Source of the DNA: Treponema sp.
GTDB lineage: Bacteria; Spirochaetota; Spirochaetia; Treponematales; Treponemataceae
Direction of reading: 5' to 3'
Length of the DNA: 35,108 bases
Assembly: GCA_017395545.1 (NCBI GenBank)
Contig: JAFPUF010000075.1
Span: forward strand, 1-35,108
The notes below the pieces were generated by a model. It saw only the letters and a list, made by a program, of their open reading frames with translations, was not told the origin of the DNA and searched no databases. The number at the start of each line of letters is the position of its first letter. Position 1 is the first letter of the stretch. A program made the position numbers and the translations under genes. Below, one piece after another: positions 1 to 8,448 of this stretch.

Positions 1-41
1 AGTGATGATTTTAACCATTACTTACTTTGTAGATAATAGTT

Positions 42-102
42 GGGTCAAGTTTTTGACGGACTCATAATCCTTTGGTCCTTGGTTCAAATCCAAGATGGCC
101 CA
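42..102 (+). pseudogene. Degenerate tRNA-Met(CAU)-like gene lacking a normal D arm
   Basis: A canonical T arm is present: stem CTTGG (78-82), loop TTCAAAT (83-89), stem CCAAG (90-94). An anticodon loop CTCATAA (61-67) puts anticodon CAT at 63-65. The 3' acceptor ATGGCCC (95-101) plus discriminator A102 pairs with GGGTCAA at 42-48 through most of its length, with one G-U and a terminal mismatch. Only about eight bases lie between the 5' acceptor strand and the anticodon stem, so the D arm is missing. The anticodon stem also has a C-T mismatch (ACGGA/TCCTT). The segment 44-57 can instead fold as GTCAA-N4-TTGAC. CAU fits tRNA-Met, or Ile2 if lysidine-modified. A weak promoter-like pair (TTTAAC 10-15, GATAAT 32-37) precedes it. 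I read it as a pseudo-tRNA; a functional D-armless tRNA would be exceptional. Confidence 0.7.
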
Positions 103-170
103 TTCGCGTAAGCGAATATGTAAATCACTTCCAATAGGCCAAGCGGGAGCGTAAGCGGACGCATGGCCCA
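103..170. repeat. Small palindromic insert with an 8-bp duplication of the tRNA 3' end
   Basis: The tRNA-like 3' end ATGGCCCA occurs at 95-102 and again at 163-170. Between the copies lie 60 bases rich in short inverted repeats: TTCGC-GTAA-GCGAA at 103-116, and an imperfect larger hairpin whose outer arms are GGCCA and TGGCC (about 137-168). GCGTAAGC occurs in both hairpins. The arrangement looks like a short non-coding element inserted between the tRNA and its terminator with an 8-bp target duplication. It has no coding capacity. Chance repetition of 8 bp is possible. Confidence 0.5.
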
Positions 171-179
171 CTGTTACGA

Positions 180-213
180 GGATTTCTAGTGCAAAATTGG
201 AAATCCTTTTTTT
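180..213 (+). terminator. Intrinsic terminator behind the tRNA-like gene
   Basis: GGATTTC (180-186) pairs with GAAATCC (200-206), followed directly by a run of seven T on the plus strand (207-213). It is oriented to stop rightward transcription from the tRNA-like gene, and it touches the stop codon of the leftward gene that follows. Confidence 0.75.
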
Positions 214-1039
214 ATGCCTTACTGAACCTTGAGTCCTGAACGCATTTAATTTCGCTTATGACTTTATAGCCAGAATATTCACTTTCCAGAATTGTTTCGG
301 CCCGTTCTACTGTGGCGTGGAAACTTGTCATACCGCGGAGTGTTACATTTTTGTCGTGAACAAGGACCCACAAATCGTCAATATGAAGATTGTGCTCAAA
401 AATCAGCTTGTTTGCCATTTCCTGAGCCAGAATCAGTTCTTCTATGCGATTTTTCCCGGCCTCATCAATTTTTTCCGAGACATTGTTTTTTATTCCGGCA
501 CTAATCATTTCTGCCATCATATCAGGCGGACAGAGCGCAGTATTTATTGTCGCAAAAATCCATGAATGATCATTCAAATCATACTTGAAGCAGCTTTTGT
601 AAAAAGCGGCCTGCTGTTTGTCTGATTTGTCTAGTATCTGAAGGGCTACTTTGTCATTTGTTGCCCCGGTAAGTTCCTTGATGTGGGTGAGCCGCTTTTC
701 TTTTGTTGAGACGAAACGGAGTGCGATATGGTTCGGAACGTCTCTAAGAAAAAGAAACGCACCTCGTCCCATTATCACGCAGTTTCCTTCCTTCGCCATT
801 TCAAGCACGACGGAACTAAGATAATTCAGGTATTTATCGCGATTTTTTGCAAATCTGTCAAAAAAACTCGGTTTTTTTTCGTCATACTTGACTAATTCTT
901 CTTTCGGAAGACCTTTTGCGATTATCCGTCTTTCGATTTCTTTTTTGTCGTAGAAAGTGTAGCCGAGACGTCGGGCAATAAGCATTCCGATTTCGTCACC
1001 GAATGAGCCTGACTGTCTGGTTAGTGTGAGTATTGCCAT
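212..1039 (-). CDS. Cytidylate kinase-like protein (AAK/CMP-kinase-like P-loop family)
   Basis: This 275-aa protein begins with a beta strand and a modified P-loop (TRQSGSFGDEIGMLIARRLG, residues 7-26), matching the GSGGxEIGxxLAxxLG pattern of the cytidylate kinase-like family (Pfam Cytidylate_kin2). A second conserved element, VIMGRGAFLFLRD (about 88-100), and the following RFVSTKEKRLTHI segment fit the NMP-kinase fold. The family's substrate is not established, so CMP phosphorylation should not be assumed. The last 70 or so residues extend beyond the kinase core and are unassigned. It starts one base after the stop of the RND-associated gene, with a GAGG ribosome site in the overlap, so it is the last gene of the efflux operon. 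Its link to efflux may only be positional. Confidence 0.8.
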   Translation of the reverse strand: MAILTLTRQSGSFGDEIGMLIARRLGYTFYDKKEIERRIIAKGLPKEELVKYDEKKPSFFDRFAKNRDKYLNYLSSVVLEMAKEGNCVIMGRGAFLFLRDVPNHIALRFVSTKEKRLTHIKELTGATNDKVALQILDKSDKQQAAFYKSCFKYDLNDHSWIFATINTALCPPDMMAEMISAGIKNNVSEKIDEAGKNRIEELILAQEMANKLIFEHNLHIDDLWVLVHDKNVTLRGMTSFHATVERAETILESEYSGYKVISEIKCVQDSRFSKA

Positions 1040-1040
1040 T

Positions 1041-1367
1041 TTAAACCTCGGTCGATTCGCTTACGAAACAGGCGATTCCCTCGCCCATGTACTTCTCGCG
1101 GAGTTTTTCTACGATTGCGATGATTTTTCTGCAATCTTCCTCACTACAATAGATGATGTACATCATGTTGAGCTGAGGCCAGATTGCGTCTCCCAGGCGC
1201 GGGTTTGAAAAGCCCGCACCCATTACATTCGCAAGTTTTGTGTATTTGAGTCCGACCTGCTGCTCCTTGAATTCGGCAACAAAGTCTTCTTCGACGGCCT
1301 GAGAAAAGATTATTTCAACTCTTTTCTGAACGCCGGCGTGAATTTTAATATTCTCAAGATAACCCAT
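1041..1367 (-). CDS. Small RND-transporter-associated protein (PG0541-like)
   Basis: The 108-aa soluble protein has the pattern of a small alpha/beta regulatory domain resembling PII-like folds, with KxHAGVQKRVEIIFSQAVEEDF at the start and MMYIIYCSEEDCRKIIAIVEKLREK near the end. I match it, from memory, to the PG0541 family of transporter-associated proteins, which are encoded next to RND pumps. I chose the ATG at 1367 rather than an upstream in-frame start because GAGGAG lies nine or so bases before it. The gene overlaps the 3' end of the RND permease gene by 14 bases, which suggests translational coupling. A regulatory or assembly role for the pump is inference. There is no signal peptide or membrane segment, so it should act in the cytoplasm. 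Confidence 0.7.
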   Translation of the reverse strand: MGYLENIKIHAGVQKRVEIIFSQAVEEDFVAEFKEQQVGLKYTKLANVMGAGFSNPRLGDAIWPQLNMMYIIYCSEEDCRKIIAIVEKLREKYMGEGIACFVSESTEV

Positions 1368-4300
1368 TTTTGAACTCCTCCAGATTCTTTGCGGCTTTTG
1401 CTGCCTTTGCTTCGAGTTTTGCACGCTTTCTTTCATCTTTTGCGCGCTGCTTTTCTTCAGCTCTACTCATTTTTTCATCCTGAAGGTTGATTTTTCCTTC
1501 TTTGATGAGCTGGAGTCTGCGTTTTTTCTCCGCTTTCTTTAATCTTCGGTTATTAAAGATAAAATAAATAGTAGGCATGATGAAGAGCGTCATCATTGAA
1601 CCGAAGGTCATTCCACCGAAGACTGTGAGCGAGATTGGCTGCATTGACTGAGAACCTTCCCCCGGGAAGAATGCCATTGGTGCAAGGGAAATTACCGTGG
1701 TTAAAGTTGACATCAAAATCGGGCGGAGTCGGTTTCTCGCAGCCTCGATGCACGCTTCCTGAAGTTCCATTCCGCGCTTTCTGAGGAGGTTCGTGTAGTC
1801 TACGAGAACGATACCGTTGTTAACAATCGTACCAACAAGAACGAGCATACCCATAATCGTGACGACATTGAGCTGAGTGCCGGTGAGGCCGTAAATCATA
1901 ATTACGCCGATAAATGAGAGCGGAATCGTAAGAAGAACGATGAAGGGGTCAAGAAGTGACTCGAACTGTGACGCCATGACTACGAATACAAGGAATGCCG
2001 CCATTATGATAATCATACCGAAGTTGAGGACTGCCTCAATCATGTCTTCCATTGAGCCACCGAGAGAGACTGTTACGGCATCATCCTTCGGGATGTTGTC
2101 TGCAATGAGCTTTCGTACGCCTTCCTGACATACGCCGAGTGACATTCCGTCAACGCGGCTTGCCGTGACATGTACGATACGCGCTTGATTTTCACGATAA
2201 ATTGTGACTGGGGCAGTAGTCTCCTCGTAGTGAGCGAAACTTGAGAGCGGAATTCTCATTCCCTGCTGGTTCATGACGGAAATTGAGTCCAAATCGTCGA
2301 GACGTTTTTTGTCTGCCTGAGAAAGACGGACGACAACATCGATATCTTTACCGCGCTCTGTGTAGCGGCTTGCGGTCGTTCCGTTGATTGCACCGTTGAT
2401 TTCAGCTCCGACCGAGTAAATGTTGAGTCCGAATTCGTACATTTTGTCGCGGTCAACACGAATTGTTGCTTCTGGAAGACCGTCTTCCTGATCAGAAGTG
2501 ACTTCCTGTACATAGTCACCGCCTTTTTCCTTGAGCATTTTTTCGACCATGGCTGCGTATTCACGGACAAGATTCAAGTCGTCAGATTTTACGGTGACAT
2601 TGATGTCGCTTGAAGAAGATGCGCTGTTTGCATTCGCAGCGAATTTCAGGTCAGCACCAGGGAATGAATTGAAATATTTCCTGAGTTTTTCCTTCGCTGT
2701 TTTTTCGTTATCATAGCCCGGAAGTCGCTCTGAAGGCGGATACAGCGTGAAAGTGATTTTTCCGGTGTTTGTTTCTGCACCAGAAGAAAGCATGCTTGTT
2801 CCGCCGACCGTCATCGTGACATATTTAACGCCGTTGAGCTCCTGGGTCGCGAGATTTTCAAATTCGTGCATCGTGTCGTCGGTAATGTCGAGTTTTGTTC
2901 CCTGAGGAAGCGTGAACTGAACCGAAACGGTGTTTGCCGCAGACGCCGGCATGAAGATAAATCCGATTGCTTTGATGGAGACGATAGAGATGACGAAAAG
3001 TCCTACTAAAGTGAGAAGTGCTGCTTTTCTGTGGTTGAGAACAAAAGCAACGCCCTTCGCATATTTTTCATCGAGTTTTGCAAAGAAGTTGTTGAATGCA
3101 CCGTTGACTGCAAAAGTGAAATCTGCAAGTTTTCCTTCTCCTTTTTTAGAAGTGTCAATTTTGTCGATTTTGAGGTATTTTGAAGTCAAAACCGGAACGA
3201 GACACATTGCGACGAGAAGTGAACAGGTGAGCGAGAAGATGATTGTCCATGCCAGATCATTGAACATCTGACCCATAATACCCAGAGTCTTTTTGAACAT
3301 GAGCATCGGCGCAAAGATACAGATTGATGTGAGTGTTGAGCCGGTGATTGACATAACCATTTCCTGAGAACCAAGAATTGAAGCCACGCGCGGTTTTGCA
3401 TCTCTCTGGCGATAAGCGTAGATGTTTTCCAGAACGACGATTGAGTTATCGACGAGCATACCGATACCGAGCAGAAGACCTGCCAGAGAAATCATGTTGA
3501 GGGTAAGTCCCTGGAAGTACATCAGCATGAGGGTAATAAAGACGGAAATCGGAATTGAAAGACCTACGATGACCGTTGATTTAATCGAACGAAGGAAGAT
3601 AATCAGTACGAGAATTGCAAGAAGCGCACCAGTAATGACCGATTTTACGACCTCGTTGATTGTCTGCTCGATGATGTCGGTAGTGTTTGAAGTCTCGACA
3701 AGTTCAACATCGCTTGGAAGTTCTGCTTTGATTGAAGGAATTGCCTTGCGGATATTCCGCGCTGCAGTGACCGAGTTTTTGCCAGACTGTTTCTGGACTG
3801 AAAGAACGACACAAGGCTCCCCGTCAAGATAAGCCAGCGTAGCTTCCCGTTTGTAGCCGTCGTAGACATCTGCGACATCACGAAGGCGGATTGTGCGCAC
3901 CTGACCTTCTGCCGTAGGTTTGTATGAGATTACGGTATTTTTGAGGTCGTCGAGAGACTGATATTTACCGCTTGTTTTAATCGTGTAGTTTGTGTCGCCG
4001 GAAGTGATAGTACCTCCCGAAGACTGGACGTTCTGCGCGCCGATAAGCTGTGCGACTGTCGAAATTGAAAGACCGTAAGCTTCAAGACGGTCGCGGGGAA
4101 TATCGACATTGATGGAACGCTCTCGTCCGCCCGAAACTGTAGCTGAAGCGACGCCGTCAAGCTGTTCAAGCCGCGGCTGAACGACATCCTCTGCGTAAGT
4201 GCGGAGTTCCTCAGGAGTACGGCTGCCGCGCAGTGAGAGCGACATAATCGGCATCATTGAAGGGTCCATTTTAATTGTAATCGGGGATTTCGCGTCGCTC

Positions 4301-4659
4301 GGGAGGTAACTTCGAACAAGGTCAATTTTATCCCGGATTTCATTTGCCGCCGAATCAAGGTTAGTGCCGTAGTTCAATTCAAGGATGATAAGGCTCAGTC
4401 CTGACATAGAGCGCGACTGAATTTTTTTTAGACCGGAAAGTCCCGAAAGAGAACTCTCCATCGTTCGGGTCAGGCTCTGTTCAACTTCTTCAGGACCAGC
4501 TCCCGTATATGAGGTGTAAACAATCATGTACGGCAGATCCATGTCCGGGTACATGTCAACCGGAAGCTTAAAAACACAATAAACACCGAGCAGAACGGAC
4601 ATCAGAAAAATGAGGAATGTCGTCGTCGGTTTATTAACACATTTTTCAGAAATTGTCAT
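1354..4659 (-). CDS. RND efflux pump inner-membrane permease (AcrB/HAE family)
   Basis: The 1101-aa length and two-fold internal layout are typical of hydrophobe/amphiphile RND pumps: an N-terminal membrane segment, a large periplasmic loop starting VDMYPDMDLPYMIV, a TM2-6 block (about 335-500), a second periplasmic loop, and a final TM block (about 870-1035). The TM4 proton-relay region reads GIGMLVDNSIVVLENI with one Asp instead of the Asp-Asp of AcrB. The TM10 counterpart reads GTIVNNGIVLVDYTN. Substrate cannot be read from sequence. The C-terminus carries an unusual cytoplasmic tail of about 60 residues rich in Lys, Arg, Glu and Ala (probable coiled coil). It lies 11 bases after the membrane-fusion gene with a GAGG ribosome site, and its end overlaps the small RND-associated gene. 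Confidence 0.95.
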   Translation of the reverse strand: MTISEKCVNKPTTTFLIFLMSVLLGVYCVFKLPVDMYPDMDLPYMIVYTSYTGAGPEEVEQSLTRTMESSLSGLSGLKKIQSRSMSGLSLIILELNYGTNLDSAANEIRDKIDLVRSYLPSDAKSPITIKMDPSMMPIMSLSLRGSRTPEELRTYAEDVVQPRLEQLDGVASATVSGGRERSINVDIPRDRLEAYGLSISTVAQLIGAQNVQSSGGTITSGDTNYTIKTSGKYQSLDDLKNTVISYKPTAEGQVRTIRLRDVADVYDGYKREATLAYLDGEPCVVLSVQKQSGKNSVTAARNIRKAIPSIKAELPSDVELVETSNTTDIIEQTINEVVKSVITGALLAILVLIIFLRSIKSTVIVGLSIPISVFITLMLMYFQGLTLNMISLAGLLLGIGMLVDNSIVVLENIYAYRQRDAKPRVASILGSQEMVMSITGSTLTSICIFAPMLMFKKTLGIMGQMFNDLAWTIIFSLTCSLLVAMCLVPVLTSKYLKIDKIDTSKKGEGKLADFTFAVNGAFNNFFAKLDEKYAKGVAFVLNHRKAALLTLVGLFVISIVSIKAIGFIFMPASAANTVSVQFTLPQGTKLDITDDTMHEFENLATQELNGVKYVTMTVGGTSMLSSGAETNTGKITFTLYPPSERLPGYDNEKTAKEKLRKYFNSFPGADLKFAANANSASSSSDINVTVKSDDLNLVREYAAMVEKMLKEKGGDYVQEVTSDQEDGLPEATIRVDRDKMYEFGLNIYSVGAEINGAINGTTASRYTERGKDIDVVVRLSQADKKRLDDLDSISVMNQQGMRIPLSSFAHYEETTAPVTIYRENQARIVHVTASRVDGMSLGVCQEGVRKLIADNIPKDDAVTVSLGGSMEDMIEAVLNFGMIIIMAAFLVFVVMASQFESLLDPFIVLLTIPLSFIGVIMIYGLTGTQLNVVTIMGMLVLVGTIVNNGIVLVDYTNLLRKRGMELQEACIEAARNRLRPILMSTLTTVISLAPMAFFPGEGSQSMQPISLTVFGGMTFGSMMTLFIMPTIYFIFNNRRLKKAEKKRRLQLIKEGKINLQDEKMSRAEEKQRAKDERKRAKLEAKAAKAAKNLEEFKNGLS

Positions 4660-4670
4660 CTAAAACCTCG

Positions 4671-5591
4671 TTATTTTGCTGAAATTACATTAACTTTTGA
4701 GCCGTCGTTCAGAAGAGTCTGACCTTTGATGACAACTTCTTCGCCGGTTTCGAGACCTTTTGTTATTTCTACGTTGTTGTCAACCGTGATTCCTTTTGTT
4801 ACCGGTTTCAGGGTTACTGCTGCGGCTTCTTTGTCTGTTTTCTGTTTTGCGATTGTGAAGACATAATCTTTTCCGTCGCGGGTGACTATTGCCGATGCCG
4901 GAAGAATAATCGCATTTTTTACGCTCTCAGTGACAAGTTTTACGCGTCCGTACATACCGACTTTTACGCGGCTGTCAGGAGGATCAAGACGAAGTTTTAC
5001 GCCCATTGTTCTGCTTGACGTGTCAAGAACCGGACTTACCTCAAATACTTTTGCTCCGAAAATTACGCCCGGATATGCGTCGAAAGTGACTGTCGCTTTC
5101 TGGCCGTTTGAAATTCTGCTTACGAAACGCTCTGCGATTGAGATTCTGATTTCGAGCTCGTCAGTGCGGGCAACCTTTGCAACGAGTGATGATTGAGAGA
5201 CCGTCGAACCGACAGTAACCGGGAGAGATGTGATTCTTCCGGTTATTGGAGCTTTGACAGGGCTGTCATTGTAGACAACTCCGACACGCAGAGGGTTTAC
5301 ATAGGCTATGACCTGATCTTTTTTGACCATCTCTCCGACTTTTACGAGTACGTTTGTGATTTTTCCGGCCTGATCCGGCAGAACCATGACTTCGTTTACA
5401 GAAGCCACATCTCCGCCGAATTCGAGATAGTCGTCGAGGTTTCCTTCAACAGTTTTGTATGTAGAGACTGCATAAAGTGTCTCAACTTCCTTTTCTTCGC
5501 CTTTCGCTGCTTTTTTTGGTCCACAGCTCATAAAAGTGATTGCTGCCGCAAGGGAAGCAAGTGTAATTACAGATTTCGCAGTTTTTTTCAT
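4671..5591 (-). CDS. RND periplasmic adaptor (membrane fusion protein), lipoprotein
   Basis: The 306-aa protein starts with a signal peptide ending ITFMSC, a spirochaete-type lipobox with Cys23 as likely lipidation site. It then follows the adaptor plan: a biotinyl-lipoyl half (VNEVMVLPDQAGKITNVLVKVGEMVKKDQVI), a very short hairpin, the second half (SPVKAPITGRITSLPVTVGSTV), a beta-barrel (IRISIAERFVSRISNGQKATVTFD) and a membrane-proximal end (GMYGRVKLVTESVKNAIILPASAIV). The coiled-coil hairpin is nearly absent, so it belongs to the short-adaptor class. It should link the RND permease to the TolC-like channel. Neighbours on both sides are the matching pump components, spaced 11 and 32 bases away. 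A GGAGG-like ribosome site precedes the ATG. Confidence 0.92.
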   Translation of the reverse strand: MKKTAKSVITLASLAAAITFMSCGPKKAAKGEEKEVETLYAVSTYKTVEGNLDDYLEFGGDVASVNEVMVLPDQAGKITNVLVKVGEMVKKDQVIAYVNPLRVGVVYNDSPVKAPITGRITSLPVTVGSTVSQSSLVAKVARTDELEIRISIAERFVSRISNGQKATVTFDAYPGVIFGAKVFEVSPVLDTSSRTMGVKLRLDPPDSRVKVGMYGRVKLVTESVKNAIILPASAIVTRDGKDYVFTIAKQKTDKEAAAVTLKPVTKGITVDNNVEITKGLETGEEVVIKGQTLLNDGSKVNVISAK

Positions 5592-5623
5592 TTATTTCCT
5601 CCAAATTATTTCAAGAATATGTT

Positions 5624-7071
5624 TTATTTTGTAAGTGTTGTGTGTAATGTCGTTTCAAGATCCATGAGTGCTGAAATATAAGACATTTTTTTGCTCAGAA
5701 GACCAAGCTTAGTCTGATTGAGAGAATTTTCTGCATCTCGCAGGTCAAGAAGTTCCATAGTTCCATTGCGGTACTGCCGGGCAGACATGTCGTAATTTTC
5801 CTGTGCAACTTCAAGTGTTCGCTTCATAGAATCAATCTGTTCTTTTGCCTGATTGAGAGTATCAACTGCCGTTCTGACCTGAATCTTCTGATTTTCCTGC
5901 AGTGTTTCCATAGTAAGTTCAAGCTTAGCAATGTTTGCCTTTAAATCTGCTGCTTTCTGTCTGTTTGAACTGAATGGAAGCATATTTGTAAGATTCCAGG
6001 CAAGTGTTGCTGAAAAACTTCCGGAATCGTACCATTTATCATCGTTTCCAATATCATCTGTAAAACTGAATGCCTTTCCCATATAAACCGGCTGCCATGA
6101 ATAATTGAGTGAAAGGGCAGGTGTATAGCTTGAAAGATTGAGGGCAGAAAGCTGCATTTTGAGTGCCTTGATATTCATTTGAAGCGACTGTATGTCCAGA
6201 CTTGCATTTTTGTATTTTTCAAGCAGTTCGTCTGCATTTGCTTCTATAAAAACAGGCTCGATGGAACCTTCAAGTTCAATATTCGTTCCGACAGGAAGTC
6301 CAATTAAAAAGGCAAAGGTGTCAATCTGCTGTCTGAACGAACGTTCTGCATCTTCAACATTTGGTTTTGAGTTTTCATAATTGACCTGTGCCTGAAGCAG
6401 CTGGATTTTTGGAATTGAGCCGTTGCTGAAATTTGTGTTTGCCTGATTATACCGCTGACGTGCATTTTCCAAATTGTTTTTTGAATTTTTAAATTTTCCT
6501 GTTGAATCAAAAGACCGTAAAACAGCTTTTTAATGTTCACAATCGTTTCGTTGTTGCTCTGTTCCCAGGAGATTTTACCAACTTCATAATTTGCCTTTGC
6601 TGCACGAATCTGCTGAATGTATGCAAGTGAAAGATTGAGTCCTACTGAAACTCCTCCAATGACAGACCAGCGGTCTTCTTCATTCTGATAGTCAGTCGGG
6701 CTGTTTAATAATTTTGCACCTGCAGCCTGAAGAACAGGATCTGAGGAAGCACTAAAAATACCGCCAAAAGCTTTTGAAGTTGCATAGTTTGAAGGTGAAT
6801 ATTCTGTAGCACGGCTCATCGTTCCGCTTGCCTGAACTGTCGGCAAAAACACGTTCCACGAGTATTTTGAAGCCCTTGCCTTCAACTCAAGGTCAATGTC
6901 GTTGCTTTTGAGGGTACGGCTGTTTTTAAGCGCATATTCCACCGCTTCGTCTATCGAAAGTTTTACGACATCAGGTTCTGCCGCATTTTTGTTTTCAGTT
7001 CCGGTATTCTGTGAGAAAGTAAAACTTACTGCCACAAAACCAGCCAGAATCAGACCTGTAATTTTTTTCAT
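5624..7071 (-). pseudogene. TolC-family outer-membrane efflux factor, interrupted by a -1 frameshift
   Basis: Two overlapping frames together make one TolC/OEP protein of about 482 residues, the usual family length. The first frame (from 7071) holds a signal peptide (ending near SFTFS), the conserved LSIDEAVEYALKNS start and the first hairpin. The second resumes with LENARQRYNQANTNF and runs to the end, including the second half-repeat (ARQYRNGTMELLDLRDAENSLNQ). The switch lies at a run of six T on the plus strand (6477-6482; six A in the message). A seventh A would restore one frame from QENLKIQK into NNLENARQ. So this is either a real indel, an assembly error or, less likely, slippage during expression. 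It has a GGAGGA ribosome site and sits between the TetR gene and the adaptor gene. If the break is real, the pump lacks its own exit duct. Confidence 0.88.
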
Positions 7072-7106
7072 TAAATTCCTCCAGCAATTATGCGTTAATT
7101 AAGCAT

Positions 7107-8360
7107 TTATTTAATTCCATTCAGGATGTAATCAATCATAAGTGTGAAACCTTCCCGGTGTTTTTCGGGGCTCAGGTTTTTGCCCTTTGCTTCGACCAGA
7201 AACGCTATCGGAAGGCACCTTATCCAGCCCGTAATGACTTCGGGAGAATAGGGAAATCCCAGATCCGGGGAGATAACCCTGTCAGGAAAACGCTTTTCCC
7301 ACGGAGAAACGCTTCCTTCGCTTTCGCAGTTCTCTTTGTTCTGCTCTGAGATATTCTCTCCGCCCATTAAAAGCCAGCCGCAAATCGGAATGATTGACGG
7401 CCTGTGCGAGAAATATTCCATCTCGCTTGCCAGCAGAACGATGATATATTCAGCGAAAGTTTTAGCCTCAGTCGAATTTTCGATGATGATTGTCTGCAGA
7501 AGCTGAAGTTCCTTGTTTACCAGAGACTTTATCATCTGATTTTTGTTGTCGAAGTATTCATAGAGGGAAGATTTTGCCATTCCGAGTTCGTCCGCAATTC
7601 TTTCGACCGTAACGCCCGGCATTTTGTACTTTTCGATAACGTTCGCAAGGGCGGTGAAGATTCTGTTTTCTTCCGGGAAAGTTTTCTGGTCAATTTTGCA
7701 GAGACTTATGAGTTCGCTCTGTCTTTCTGCTGAAATCTGTTCCGGATAAAGGTCGTCGGTTTTCTGAGTTGTGCCCCGGAGACCTGAAAGCAGGAGATTT
7801 ACGATTTTGTCTCCGAAATTTTCCGGAGTCTCTGAAATCTGAGAATTCTTACGGAGTTTTTCCTGAACTTTTACGAAGAAGAAAATTGTCATTCCGGAAA
7901 AGACATGCTTTACGAATGCGGCGATGTCTGAGCGGAAATTCTCAAGGTAAGTGTTTTCGTTTCCTTTTTTTACAAAAGAAATATTGCTTTCATACAGTTT
8001 TTTGAACAGCCGTTCTTCATAATTTGGTGTAGAAGACATCTGTGCGATGAGATAATTGATGTGTGTAGGGTTGTGGACAAAATATTCTACAAGCTTTCCG
8101 AGTGATTTTTTTGTATTTTCGATGTTTGAGCTGTTTATTTCTTTAAGAAAATCGGAAAGATTCTCAACGATAAGGTTTTCCATTGCGTCGAGAAGTGCAT
8201 CTTTGTTCGTAAAGTGACGGTAAATTGCCGGCTTCGAGATTCCAACTTTTGCGGCCAGTTCGTTCATTGAGAACGATGTGAAACGCGGAGTCTCAAGGAA
8301 TGAGAACGCAGTGTCGAGAATGATTTCTTTTGTAGATTTTGAATTTTCACTCTGAATCAT
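7107..8360 (-). CDS. Double-length TetR-family regulator with two HTH domains
   Basis: At 417 aa this is twice the normal TetR size and contains two complete-looking TetR N-terminal domains. The first HTH is near residues 31-50 (SMNELAAKVGISKPAIYRHF), followed by a ligand-domain-like helical region. The second is near 251-270 (TVERIADELGMAKSSLYEYF), again followed by helices. The recognition helices differ (SKPAIYRHF and AKSSLYEYF). Family knowledge: TetR proteins normally act as homodimers on palindromes. A single chain with two HTHs could form an intramolecular pair or a larger assembly. The gene is first in the efflux operon (35 bases before the TolC-like gene). Its own promoter contains two palindromic operators, so autorepression and control of the pump are likely. 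No Shine-Dalgarno is seen; the predicted leader is only about 20 bases. Confidence 0.9.
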   Translation of the reverse strand: MIQSENSKSTKEIILDTAFSFLETPRFTSFSMNELAAKVGISKPAIYRHFTNKDALLDAMENLIVENLSDFLKEINSSNIENTKKSLGKLVEYFVHNPTHINYLIAQMSSTPNYEERLFKKLYESNISFVKKGNENTYLENFRSDIAAFVKHVFSGMTIFFFVKVQEKLRKNSQISETPENFGDKIVNLLLSGLRGTTQKTDDLYPEQISAERQSELISLCKIDQKTFPEENRIFTALANVIEKYKMPGVTVERIADELGMAKSSLYEYFDNKNQMIKSLVNKELQLLQTIIIENSTEAKTFAEYIIVLLASEMEYFSHRPSIIPICGWLLMGGENISEQNKENCESEGSVSPWEKRFPDRVISPDLGFPYSPEVITGWIRCLPIAFLVEAKGKNLSPEKHREGFTLMIDYILNGIK

Positions 8361-8363
8361 AAT

Positions 8364-8383
8364 GTTACCGAACAGACGGTAAC
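8364..8383. promoter_or_regulatory. TetR-type operator 1 (palindrome)
   Basis: GTTACCG-AACAGA-CGGTAAC is a perfect inverted repeat with 7-bp arms and a 6-bp spacer. It lies between the predicted -10 box and the TetR start codon, over the likely transcription start. It shares TACCGAACAG-CGGTA with operator 2, 25 bp away. Confidence 0.8.
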
Positions 8384-8386
8384 TAG

Positions 8387-8415
8387 AGTGTACCGAACAG
8401 TCGGTAACTTGTCAA
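8387..8415 (-). promoter_or_regulatory. Promoter of the TetR/efflux operon
   Basis: On the minus strand a consensus -35 TTGACA (8415-8410) is followed after 17 bp by TACACT (8392-8387). Both operators overlap it or its start point, giving a compact repressible promoter for the TetR gene and, probably by read-through, the pump genes. Confidence 0.75.
8391..8406. promoter_or_regulatory. TetR-type operator 2 (palindrome)
   Basis: TACCG-AACAGT-CGGTA repeats the core of operator 1 with a single spacer difference. It fills the spacer between the -35 and -10 boxes of the TetR promoter, a position where bound repressor would exclude RNA polymerase. Confidence 0.8.
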
Positions 8416-8448
8416 CGCGGTTTTTAGGAAATTACGGCACTTGACGAG

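Noticed and set aside
3422..3832. A 136-codon plus-strand open frame inside the RND gene
   Set aside because: Antisense to a conserved pump domain with no protein-like pattern; a shadow of the real frame.
6477..6482. Programmed -1 frameshifting in the TolC-like gene
   Set aside because: The heptamer AAAAAAC is not in the classical slippery phase, the run is only six A, and I know of no TolC protein made this way. A plain indel is simpler.
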